This document shows positions 26,471 through 34,525 of a stretch of DNA of 64,000 nt, piece after piece (position 1 is the stretch's first letter; every line of letters starts with the position of its first letter). The position numbers and the translations under genes are program-made. The stretch covers positions 1 through 64,000 of the forward strand of contig JBAZLD010000001.1 in the NCBI GenBank assembly GCA_041650475.1. The letters run 5' to 3'. The notes under the pieces are model-generated. The model was not told where the DNA came from and made no database searches. It was given only the letters and a program-made list of their open reading frames with translations. This stretch comes from JAIPGX01 sp041650475 (GTDB lineage Bacteria > Babelota > Babeliae > Babelales > UASB340).

Positions 26471-27898
26471 ATGAATTTAGAAAAAAAAATTAAAAAAAAT
26501 AATAACTGTTTTTCATGTAATGCTATTTGTTCTGATAATATTGAACATGTTTTTAAGGCGAAACATGGTTTAAATGAGCAAATTGTTTTACAAATTTCAA
26601 AAGAAAAAAATGAGCCTAATTGGATGCAAGATTATAGGCTTGCGGCTTTTAATTTTTTTAAAAATAAAAAAATGCAAAATTGGGGGCCAAGTTTAGAGAA
26701 TTTAAATTTTGATGATCTCTGTTTTTATTTAAGGGCATGGGATAAATCGGAAAATAATTGGCAAAATTTGCCACAAAATATCAAAAAAAGTTTTGAACAG
26801 GAAAATCTTCAGAAAATAGAAAAAGAATCTTTAGGTGGTTTGGGTGCTCAGTACGAATCAGAAATTGTATATCACCATTTGAAAAAAGAATGGGAATCTT
26901 TAGGCGTTATTTTTTGCTCTCCAGATATAGCTTTACAAAAATATCCTGATATATTTAAAGAATATTTTGGAACAGTCGTAAATTTTAGTGACAATAAATT
27001 TGCAGCACTAAATAGCGCCGTTTGGAGTGGAGGTAGTTTTATTTATGTACCACCAAAAATTCACGTCAAAGTGCCCTTGCAGGCATTCTATAAAATGCAT
27101 TCGAAAAAATTAGGTCAATTTGAACGAACTTTAATTATTGCAGATGAAAATAGTTCTGTAAGTTACATAGAAGGTTGTTCTGCAAATACATATTCAGCTA
27201 GTTCTTTGCATAGTGCCGTTGTTGAAATAATTGCAAAAAAAAATGCAAAAGTTAAATATTATACAATACAAAATTGGTCCAAAAATGTTTATAATTTGGT
27301 GACTAAAAGAGCAATTGCATATGAAAACGCGAGTGTTGAATGGGTAGATTGCAATGTTGGTAGTCAAGTTACAATGAAATATCCATCAGTAATTTTAAAA
27401 GAAAATGGTGCAAAAGCTGCGGTTTGGTCCTTTTCTGTTGCATCAGATAATAATCAAATTCAAGATACAGGCGCAAAAATAATACACTTGGCACCAAATA
27501 CAAGTTCTAAAATTGTATCTAAATCTTTAAGTAGTAATGGCGGAAGAGCAAGTTATAGAGGCTTGGTAAAAATCACAAAAAATGCTAAAAAAAGTAAATC
27601 TTTTGTGCAGTGCGATGGTCTTATTTTGGATGATAAATCTCGCTCAGACGCTTATCCAATTATAGACGTTTCTAATAACAATGTTGATGTGGGGCACGAA
27701 GCAAGAGTTAATAAAATTGTAGACGAGCAAATTTTTTATTTAATGGCTCGCGGTTTAAATTCTCAAGACGCGCAAACTCTAATTATTCATGGCTTTGTAG
27801 AGCCGATAATTAAAGAATTGCCCTCTGAATATGCATTAGAGATTGATAGATTAATTCAAGCTGGAATAGGAGGGATGTGTAATGCAGATGCAAAATAA
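26471..27898 (+). CDS. sufB: Fe-S cluster assembly scaffold SufB
   Basis: SufB forms the scaffold on which Fe-S clusters are assembled with SufC and SufD. The 475-residue product has the usual length and the signature regions LGAQYESEIVYH, VWSGGSFIYVPP and YIEGCSA (conserved cysteine). Near the C-terminus, VDVGHEARVNKI holds the His-Glu pair implicated in cluster building. Its last 17 bases overlap sufD, whose ribosome-binding site (AGGAGG) lies inside sufB. Confidence 0.96.
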   Translation: MNLEKKIKKNNNCFSCNAICSDNIEHVFKAKHGLNEQIVLQISKEKNEPNWMQDYRLAAFNFFKNKKMQNWGPSLENLNFDDLCFYLRAWDKSENNWQNLPQNIKKSFEQENLQKIEKESLGGLGAQYESEIVYHHLKKEWESLGVIFCSPDIALQKYPDIFKEYFGTVVNFSDNKFAALNSAVWSGGSFIYVPPKIHVKVPLQAFYKMHSKKLGQFERTLIIADENSSVSYIEGCSANTYSASSLHSAVVEIIAKKNAKVKYYTIQNWSKNVYNLVTKRAIAYENASVEWVDCNVGSQVTMKYPSVILKENGAKAAVWSFSVASDNNQIQDTGAKIIHLAPNTSSKIVSKSLSSNGGRASYRGLVKITKNAKKSKSFVQCDGLILDDKSRSDAYPIIDVSNNNVDVGHEARVNKIVDEQIFYLMARGLNSQDAQTLIIHGFVEPIIKELPSEYALEIDRLIQAGIGGMCNADAK

Positions 27899-28685
27899 TA
27901 AAAATAATATTACTAATAATTTTTTTGAAATTTTAATTAATAAAAATTTACTTGATTTAGCTAACAAGCAAGATTTTCAAGTTGGGACAAAAATTACTGA
28001 TACAAAAATTATTAGTTTAAAAAACTTAATATTTTTATCGCAAAAACAAACAAATTCTTGTGATTATATAAAAATTATTTTAGACAAAAATATTAATATT
28101 AATTTATTAGACGACCTATTGGAGAGTTTAACTGAAAATTCTGATTTAAATAATTTAGCTGGTCGCAAAATAGAAATAACTTTGCAAGAAAACAGTTTTA
28201 TAAATTATTTTTTTAAGAAAACTTGTGCAACTACTAAATCTGAGCTAAATGAAAAAGAAATTATTTTTAAATTTATTGGCCAAAATTCCCAAGCAAAAGC
28301 CTTTTGTATAATTAGAGAAAATAAAAATAAAGTTTTTAATATTAAAACGATACAAGATCATCAGGCTAGCTTTACTAAAAGCGACTTAACTATAAATGCC
28401 GTTTTGTGCCAAAATTCTACACTTTTATGCGATAATATTATTTGTGTACCTAAATTTGTGAAAAAAATTGAAGCAAAACAAGTAAATAGAAATCTTTTAT
28501 TAAGCACTGATTCAAGAGTTATTTCAAAACCAAAATTAGAAATAGAATCTGATGATGTTGATTGTAGACACGGCGCTGCAATGAGTAGATTGGATTCTGA
28601 ACAGCTTTTCTTTTTACAAAGTCGTGGCCTTTCTTATTGCCAGGCAAAAAAAACTTTAATTAATGCTTTTTTAAGTTGTGAATAA
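27882..28685 (+). CDS. sufD: SufD-like scaffold protein, short form
   Basis: SufD pairs with SufB in the SufBC2D complex. The 267-residue product is much shorter than typical SufD (about 400-430): the N-terminal helical part is reduced. The C-terminal signature is clear, with DDVDCRHGAAMSRLDSEQLFFL followed by SRGLSYCQAKKTLI. It overlaps the end of sufB and has a strong AGGAGG site. No cysteine desulfurase or SufU/SufE follows, so the sulfur donor must be encoded elsewhere. Confidence 0.86.
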   Translation: MQMQNNKNNITNNFFEILINKNLLDLANKQDFQVGTKITDTKIISLKNLIFLSQKQTNSCDYIKIILDKNININLLDDLLESLTENSDLNNLAGRKIEITLQENSFINYFFKKTCATTKSELNEKEIIFKFIGQNSQAKAFCIIRENKNKVFNIKTIQDHQASFTKSDLTINAVLCQNSTLLCDNIICVPKFVKKIEAKQVNRNLLLSTDSRVISKPKLEIESDDVDCRHGAAMSRLDSEQLFFLQSRGLSYCQAKKTLINAFLSCE

Positions 28686-28732
28686 AATTTATTTATAAAA
28701 ATAATTAGATCTATAGCTTGTTTAGAATATAT

Positions 28733-28770
28733 TTGTGTAATTATATAAGTCCTGTTATAGAATTACACAA
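28733..28770. repeat. Inverted repeat downstream of suf
   Basis: TTGTGTAATT (28733-28742) and AATTACACAA (28761-28770) form a perfect 10-bp inverted repeat with an 18-base spacer. It lies in the 254-bp gap between sufD and the LRR gene. The lack of a clear T-run makes a terminator uncertain; it may be an operator for the downstream gene. Confidence 0.45.
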
Positions 28771-28939
28771 AATATTTTCAAATGTTAATTTTGTAAACTA
28801 TTTTCTGAAAAATTATTTTAATTAAAAATTTATTTTAAAAATATAGATTATGCGATCTGTAGGGTGTTTGCAATAAAAATATTTATCTTATAGGCTTTAA
28901 ATGTAACGTAAAAATTAAATTTATTTTTTGTGGGGCATT

Positions 28940-29935
28940 ATGCATTTTTTTAGAAATATTTTTATTTCTATCTTATTTTTAATTGGTTTTAATTTTTCAG
29001 ATATTTTATCTTCGCAATTTCCTCATTATTACCTAAAATTCTCAAGAAAATTTGGTCATGAAAAGCTTTTAAAAGATGCACAACTTTGCATAGATAATGC
29101 ACCAGAAAAAAAAGAGATTTTAGAAAAGTTAGGGATTGATGAAAAAGAATTTGATGAAAAATTTGATAAATATTTTAAAGAACGAAATATTTTATACTTA
29201 GGATATTCTGGCTTGGGAGAGCTGCATACTCGAAGTAAATTTTTATTTTATATTGCGATTGCTGAAATCTTAAAAATAAAAGAGCTTGTTTTGAGTGGTA
29301 ATAAACTTACGACATTGCCTGAAGAAATTTTTAATTTAAAAAGCCTTGAAGTTTTAAATTTATCAGATAATAAGCTAACAAAATTGTCACCAAAAATAAT
29401 CAAACTGAGAAATCTTGAAGTGTTGGACTTAAGTAAAAATAGGCTTAAAAGTTTACCATCTAAAATTTTTGGCATAAAAATTTTTAAAAATTTAATTTAT
29501 GATTTTAATTTAGATTTAGATGATCCTCCAGGCCCAGCCTTTTTGTCTAGTAAAAATAAGTTTGTAAATTATTTAACTAATAATGTTCTAGGCTTAGATC
29601 AACTGATATATCTAAATTTATCTGATAATCAATTTACGAAGCTACCTTCACAAATTGGTAAATTAACAAACCTTAAGACACTAATTTTAAGCCATAATAA
29701 GCTTACAAAATTGCCTAAGCAAATTAGTAATTTAAAAGAACTTGGATGTCTAGATCTAAGTTTTAATTTATTTATATATGTTCCAACATATATAAATAAA
29801 TTAACGAAACTTACATGGTTAAATTTAAATTTTAACCCTATCAAAGAATTGTCAAAAGAAATTCAGGGTAAGATTGATGAATATGTAAAAAATGGTGTGT
29901 TGGCGGCCTTGGATTTAAATTTTAATGGGGCATAG
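28940..29935 (+). CDS. Secreted leucine-rich-repeat protein
   Basis: The 331-residue product has a Sec-type signal peptide (residues 1-23) and a helical N-terminal region to about residue 110. About seven or eight leucine-rich repeats of the pattern LxxLxLSxNxLTxLPxxI follow in two blocks. The blocks are separated by an irregular segment near residues 185-215. LRR proteins of this type in intracellular bacteria often bind host proteins. Export is supported by the signal; a host target is inference. The ATG at 28940, with GGGG five bases upstream, is preferred over a TTG 12 bases earlier. Confidence 0.85.
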   Translation: MHFFRNIFISILFLIGFNFSDILSSQFPHYYLKFSRKFGHEKLLKDAQLCIDNAPEKKEILEKLGIDEKEFDEKFDKYFKERNILYLGYSGLGELHTRSKFLFYIAIAEILKIKELVLSGNKLTTLPEEIFNLKSLEVLNLSDNKLTKLSPKIIKLRNLEVLDLSKNRLKSLPSKIFGIKIFKNLIYDFNLDLDDPPGPAFLSSKNKFVNYLTNNVLGLDQLIYLNLSDNQFTKLPSQIGKLTNLKTLILSHNKLTKLPKQISNLKELGCLDLSFNLFIYVPTYINKLTKLTWLNLNFNPIKELSKEIQGKIDEYVKNGVLAALDLNFNGA

Positions 29936-29954
29936 TTTTATTTTTTAGAAAAAT

Positions 29955-30164
29955 ATGAATATTAAAATTTTTAGAAATATTATTTTTTTGTGTTTATTTC
30001 TATTCCCAATCTCTGGTTTTAGTATGCAGCATGCTGGTAGTTATGAATATTATGATCCAGAACTTGGGAGATATGTTAGGCATGATAGTAGGCAGGATAG
30101 CAACATGGAAGATGATAGTTGTGAATCTACTCAACCTGATGATGAAGATGAAATGGGTAATTAA
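29955..30164 (+). CDS. Small secreted acidic protein
   Basis: The 69-residue product consists of a signal peptide (about residues 1-24, ending near GFSM) and a short mature part. The mature part is rich in Tyr at first (YEYYDPELGRY) and in Asp, Glu and Ser towards the end. No family is recognised. It starts 19 bp after the LRR gene and ends before a very strong terminator, so the two are probably one transcript. Confidence 0.6.
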   Translation: MNIKIFRNIIFLCLFLFPISGFSMQHAGSYEYYDPELGRYVRHDSRQDSNMEDDSCESTQPDDEDEMGN

Positions 30165-30280
30165 AAAATAGAAAGTGATTTTTTTAAAGTGTATTGTTGT
30201 TGAATGATAGTTCAGGTTGGTATTACTATAATATAAATTGATTTGAATCTTATAAAAATTTTTAAGTTATAATTAATAAA

Positions 30281-30327
30281 GCTAAATAAAAAAGAGATGG
30301 TTGAAAACCATCTCTTTTTTATTTAGC
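30281..30327. terminator. Very strong bidirectional terminator
   Basis: A perfect 22-bp stem (30281-30302 with 30306-30327) has a three-base loop. It contains GAGATGG/CCATCTC flanked by A and T tracts. It separates the LRR-small protein unit from the convergent gyrB. Confidence 0.95.
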
Positions 30328-30357
30328 CAAAAAATAAATTTATATAAATATAAAAAA

Positions 30358-32802
30358 TTATATATCTAGATTTTTTACAAAATGTGCATGCTTTTCTATA
30401 TATTCTCGACGTTCAGAGACATCATCACCCATTAAAGATGTAAACCATAAATCTGCTTGAATAGCATCTTCAATTGAAACTTGTAAAAAGGATCTAACCT
30501 TAGGATCCATGGTAGTTTCCCAAAGTTGTTCAGGGTTCATCTCACCAAGACCTTTGTAACGTTGTATAGTCATTAAAGATTTACTTATATTCAAGATTGC
30601 ATTTGATAATGCTAAAATGCCAATTTGTTTAATTACTGTATTTTTATAAGTAACAGTCCAGTTATTATTTTCTAAAAATGCTAAAGATTTATAAAGATTT
30701 ATTAAACTTTCGGTTTCTTCTGCATTAAAGAATCTTGTAGCAACTTTCCAGCTTTTTTTGCCATATACAAAAGTTAAAAATGGTTTTTTAACTACGGGAC
30801 CCTCTAAAGCATTTTCTCTGTCTAAGCTTTCTTCGCGAACTCCAGAAATTTCATATTCAGGAAAATATGTTTTTAATTTTTCTATAATATCTGTGATTAC
30901 AAATTTATTTAATTTCCAATCTATATGATCTAAAAATTTAATTAACTCATGACAGTGCTGCAAACTTATTTCTAAATTGTTGCACGATGAAATTAAATTT
31001 TTTTCATAAGTCAAAAGTTGTTCTAAAAGTTTTTTTAGTTCTGCAGGTTTAATAATATTGTCACCTGATTTGAATTCTATATTTTCTTGTGCCCAATCAA
31101 ATAAAAATTGTTTTAATTCAGATTCAGTTTTTAAATATTTTTCTGTTTTACTTATTTTAACTTTATATAAAGGTGGTTGAGCTACGTATAAATAACCTTT
31201 TTCTATAAGAGGCTTCATATGTCTAAAAAAGAAGGTTAAAAGTAATATTCTTATATGAGAACCATCAACGTCAGCATCGGTCATGATGACAATTTTGTGA
31301 TATCTTACTTTTTCTGCATTAAAATCTTCATTACCTATACCAGCGCCTATAGCTGTAATTAAATCTTTTATTTCATTATTTGCAAGCATTTTGTCTAAAC
31401 GAGCTTTTTCAACATTTATAATTTTACCTCTTAATGGCAAAACTGCTTGAGTATTTCTATCTCTAGCTTGCTTGGATGAACCGCCTGCAGAATCTCCCTC
31501 TACTATGTAAAGTTCACACATTGCAGGTTCTGGATTAGAACAATCTGCCAGCTTTCCAGGCAAAACAGAACTTTCAAGAACAGTTTTTCTTCTTGCTAAT
31601 TCTTTGGCTCTTTTAGCTGCAGTTCGCGCTTGCTGAGCTACTAAAGCTTTTTGTATTATTTTTCTGGTTATTGCGGGATTTTCTTCAAAAAATGTATCAA
31701 GAAAAGAGTAAATCCAAGAATCAACTATACCTTTTATTTCACTATTACCTAATTTGGTTTTTGTTTGACCTTCAAATTGTGGTTCTGGAACTTTTATACT
31801 TAAAACTCCAACAAAACCTTCTCTTACATCATCGCTTGATAGAGATTGCTCTTCTTTTAAAATATTTAATTTTTGTCCAAATTTATTGCAAATTTTGGTA
31901 AGTGCAGATCTAAAACCAGCTTCGTGAGTTCCACCTTCTATTGTTCTGATATTATTTACAAAACTGAAAAATTGCTCTGAATAACCATCATTATATTGAC
32001 ATGCAAAATCCAATACATAAGTTTCATCGTCTTTATGAAATTCTATTATTTGAGAAAATAATGGATTTTTCTTTGCATTCAAATGTTCTATAAAAGAGAC
32101 TATGCCTCCCTCATAGAAAAACTTGTGTTCGCTTTCGGTTTTTTCATCTTTTATTGAAATTGTAAGACCTTTATTCAAAAATGCTAGTTCTCTCATTCTT
32201 GCAGATAAAGTGTCAAAATTAAATTCTGTTGTTTCGAATATTCCTGAATCTGGATAAAATCGAATATAAGTTCCGCGTTTATCTGATGTATCAATTTCTT
32301 TTAGTGGTGCTACAGGGATTCCACCGTTGTGGTAAAATTGCTGATATTCTTTGCCATTTCTATAAATTCTTACTTCAAATTTACTCGAAAGAGCATTAAC
32401 AACAGAAACACCAACGCCATGTAGACCTCCTGAATATTTGTAAGATTCTTTTTCAAATTTTCCACCTGCATGTAATTTTGTTAAGACTACCTGAGCGGCA
32501 GAAACTTTTTCTGTTGGATGCATATCAACGGGAATACCTCTTCCGTTGTCTTCTATTGAGCATGAATTATCGGTATGAATAATAATTTTTATGTTATTGC
32601 AATATCCCGCTAGAGCTTCATCTACTGAATTGTCTATTACTTCATATACAAGATGATGTAAACCGGTAATTCCGGTAGATCCTATATACATTGCGGGTCT
32701 TTTTCTAACGGCTTGTAGACCTTCAAGAACTTTTATTGACTTAGCACTATATTCTTCATTAGAAGAAATTTGTTCTTTTTTTTTAATATCTTTTTCACTC
32801 AT
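30358..32802 (-). CDS. gyrB: DNA gyrase subunit B
   Basis: GyrB is the ATPase half of gyrase, which introduces negative supercoils. The 814-residue product has the GHKL ATPase (RKRPAMYIGSTG, DNGRGIPVDMHP, GGLHGVGVSVVNALS), the transducer domain, and the Toprim core (EGDSAGGSSKQ, then MTDADVDGSHI). The C-terminal GyrA-interacting part holds QRYKGLGEMNPEQLWETTMDP. An insertion of roughly 160 residues within the Toprim region (near residues 575-735) matches the long GyrB type of E. coli. AGGGGAATTC precedes the start. Confidence 0.97.
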   Translation of the reverse strand: MSEKDIKKKEQISSNEEYSAKSIKVLEGLQAVRKRPAMYIGSTGITGLHHLVYEVIDNSVDEALAGYCNNIKIIIHTDNSCSIEDNGRGIPVDMHPTEKVSAAQVVLTKLHAGGKFEKESYKYSGGLHGVGVSVVNALSSKFEVRIYRNGKEYQQFYHNGGIPVAPLKEIDTSDKRGTYIRFYPDSGIFETTEFNFDTLSARMRELAFLNKGLTISIKDEKTESEHKFFYEGGIVSFIEHLNAKKNPLFSQIIEFHKDDETYVLDFACQYNDGYSEQFFSFVNNIRTIEGGTHEAGFRSALTKICNKFGQKLNILKEEQSLSSDDVREGFVGVLSIKVPEPQFEGQTKTKLGNSEIKGIVDSWIYSFLDTFFEENPAITRKIIQKALVAQQARTAAKRAKELARRKTVLESSVLPGKLADCSNPEPAMCELYIVEGDSAGGSSKQARDRNTQAVLPLRGKIINVEKARLDKMLANNEIKDLITAIGAGIGNEDFNAEKVRYHKIVIMTDADVDGSHIRILLLTFFFRHMKPLIEKGYLYVAQPPLYKVKISKTEKYLKTESELKQFLFDWAQENIEFKSGDNIIKPAELKKLLEQLLTYEKNLISSCNNLEISLQHCHELIKFLDHIDWKLNKFVITDIIEKLKTYFPEYEISGVREESLDRENALEGPVVKKPFLTFVYGKKSWKVATRFFNAEETESLINLYKSLAFLENNNWTVTYKNTVIKQIGILALSNAILNISKSLMTIQRYKGLGEMNPEQLWETTMDPKVRSFLQVSIEDAIQADLWFTSLMGDDVSERREYIEKHAHFVKNLDI

Positions 32803-32970
32803 TGAATTCCCCTAAAATAAAAAAGCTATGTTGTATAACTATATATATCAATATATTATATACTAAAAGTCGTTTTTTACATAAATTTGTGTTTGAGTAG
32901 TCTTGTTTTTGATTAATATTTTGTATAATATTCTGTAATATTAAATTTAAAAAAGAAAGTATTTAAAAAA

Positions 32971-33480
32971 ATGGATGGTGAAAAAGATATTTTTTATATG
33001 CAAAAGACATTAAAACTAGCGCAAATTGCATTAAAAAAAAATGAAGTTCCTGTGGGAGCTATAGTTGTAAACAAAAAAGGGGAGATTATCGGTCGTGGAT
33101 ATAATAAAGTAGAAAACTTAAAAAGCCAATCTGCTCACGCTGAAGTTATTGCTATAAAAAAGGCTTGCAAAAAATTAAAAGATTGGAGACTTGATGATTG
33201 TTGGGTTTATGTAACTTTAGAACCATGTTTGATGTGTTTAGGTTTAATTAAATTAAGTCGAATAAAGGGTTTAGTTTTTGGAGCTTGTTGCAAAGAATTT
33301 GGATTTGGTTACAATGACGTTAAAATTTGCAATTTTTATAAAAAAAATTTGATTATTAAACAAGGTTTAAAAGAAGTTGAATCTGTTGATATTCTGAAAA
33401 AATTTTTCAAAGGACTTAGGTTAAAAGGAAAGGCGAAGGGTGAAGCAGAGAAAACAGTTTTTAGAAAAGGTGGAAAATAG
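32971..33480 (+). CDS. tadA: tRNA-specific adenosine deaminase
   Basis: TadA converts A34 to inosine in tRNA-Arg(ACG). The 169-residue product has the zinc deaminase motifs HAEVIAI (catalytic His/Glu near residue 55) and PCLMC (near residue 90). The C-terminus is extended by a Lys/Gly-rich tail encoded by a slightly GC-richer stretch that overlaps the next gene by 41 bp. A free cytidine/guanine deaminase is possible by motif alone, but length and the RLDDCWVYVTLEPCLMC context favour TadA. Confidence 0.92.
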   Translation: MDGEKDIFYMQKTLKLAQIALKKNEVPVGAIVVNKKGEIIGRGYNKVENLKSQSAHAEVIAIKKACKKLKDWRLDDCWVYVTLEPCLMCLGLIKLSRIKGLVFGACCKEFGFGYNDVKICNFYKKNLIIKQGLKEVESVDILKKFFKGLRLKGKAKGEAEKTVFRKGGK

Positions 33481-33787
33481 ATTACTACAAAGAAGAGCCG
33501 AAATGGCGAAAGCTCTTTTAAATTTGTCTAATGAAAAAATTTCAGATGGACAAGTTTTAGATAGTGGGGATGAAGCTTTATCTTTATCTATGGAAAAATT
33601 ACAAACCTCTCTTGAGCAAACAGAAATAAATGAGTTAAAGTCAATTGATGATGCGCTTAATAGGTTAAAAAAAGGCGAATATGGTATTTGTGTTGATTGC
33701 GGCAAGCCTATTTCAGATGTCAGATTGGAAAATTCTCCTTATGTAGCAAGATGCATAGTTTGCCAAGAAGATTTTGAAAAAAAATAA
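33440..33787 (+). CDS. DksA/TraR-family zinc-finger protein
   Basis: Members of this family bind RNA polymerase and tune transcription, for example during starvation. The 115-residue product has an N-terminal helical hairpin (residues 1-80) and a C4 zinc finger (CVDCGKPI and CIVCQEDF). The translation begins with GTG at 33440 inside tadA, preceded by a purine-rich AAAGGCGAAG. An ATG at 33503 would cut the coiled-coil tip short, so the GTG is preferred. It is too short for E. coli DksA (151 residues) and closer to the shorter family members. A tRNA-Thr gene follows 10 bp later. Confidence 0.88.
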   Translation: MKQRKQFLEKVENRLLQRRAEMAKALLNLSNEKISDGQVLDSGDEALSLSMEKLQTSLEQTEINELKSIDDALNRLKKGEYGICVDCGKPISDVRLENSPYVARCIVCQEDFEKK

Positions 33788-33797
33788 GTGACGTTTT

Positions 33798-33872
<75 letters not shown>

Positions 33873-33900
33873 TTTTATTTTGAATATTTTTTTGAGTTTT

Positions 33901-33929
33901 TTGACAATTTGATTAGGATTTTGTACTAT
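33901..33929 (+). promoter_or_regulatory. Sigma-70-type promoter of rpsI
   Basis: A perfect TTGACA (33901-33906), a 17-base spacer and TACTAT (33924-33929) lie in the gap between tRNA-Thr and rpsI. They predict a 5' leader of about 75 bases for rpsI. Confidence 0.8.
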
Positions 33930-34010
33930 TTCTTCAATAGTTTTGTATTTTTTAACTTTTTGTATAGTTAAATTTTTATAAGTCTGTGTCGGGCAAAATA
34001 GTGAAAGATT

Positions 34011-34436
34011 ATGAAAAAAACAACTAATATTTCTAGTATTTCTAATACTTCAATAAATAATCATGGTGTTGGTCGTCGTAAATCTGCCGTTGCAAGAGTA
34101 TGGTTAAAAAGAGGCAAGGGTTCAATTATTGTAAATGGGAAAGATTACGATAAATATTTTGACACTAAAATTACAAAAGATATGGTGGTTTATCCTTGCA
34201 AAATTTCTGGTTTAGCCAAAGATTTCGACATACAAGTTAATGTTTGTGGTGGTGGTCTTGTCGGGCAGGCTGATGCAGTTAAACTTGGAATTAGCCGTGC
34301 GTTAGTAAATTATGATGAAACTTTAAAATCTGTATTAAAAAAACATGATCTTTTAACAGTAGACTCAAGAGTTAAAGAACGTAAAAAATACGGACATAAA
34401 GCTGCAAGACGTAGATTTCAGTTTGTTAAACGTTAA
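34011..34436 (+). CDS. rpsI: 30S ribosomal protein S9
   Basis: S9 binds the head of the small subunit, with its C-terminal tail reaching the P-site tRNA. The 141-residue product has a 15-residue Asn/Ser-rich N-terminal extension before the conserved GVGRRKSAVARVWL. The family ending KERKKYGHKAARRRFQFVKR is present. In most bacteria rplM (L13) is immediately upstream; here a tRNA and a separate promoter are found instead, so the pair has been split. Confidence 0.97.
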   Translation: MKKTTNISSISNTSINNHGVGRRKSAVARVWLKRGKGSIIVNGKDYDKYFDTKITKDMVVYPCKISGLAKDFDIQVNVCGGGLVGQADAVKLGISRALVNYDETLKSVLKKHDLLTVDSRVKERKKYGHKAARRRFQFVKR

Positions 34437-34525
34437 TATACAATTTTTTATTTGTTTTTACGTATCGTCTTTGTTTAAAACAAAATATTTTTTAATTAGA
34501 GAGTAGTTTAAAGGGGCTTTTTCTA

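Noticed and set aside
33421..33460. GGCGAAGGG at the tadA/dksA-like overlap as another copy of the GCGAAGGCGGAC repeat
   Set aside because: Only seven bases match and the purine-rich stretch is explained by lysine/glycine codons and a ribosome-binding site.
34437..34525. glmS ribozyme upstream of glmS
   Set aside because: The 89-bp gap is too short and lacks the expected structured core.
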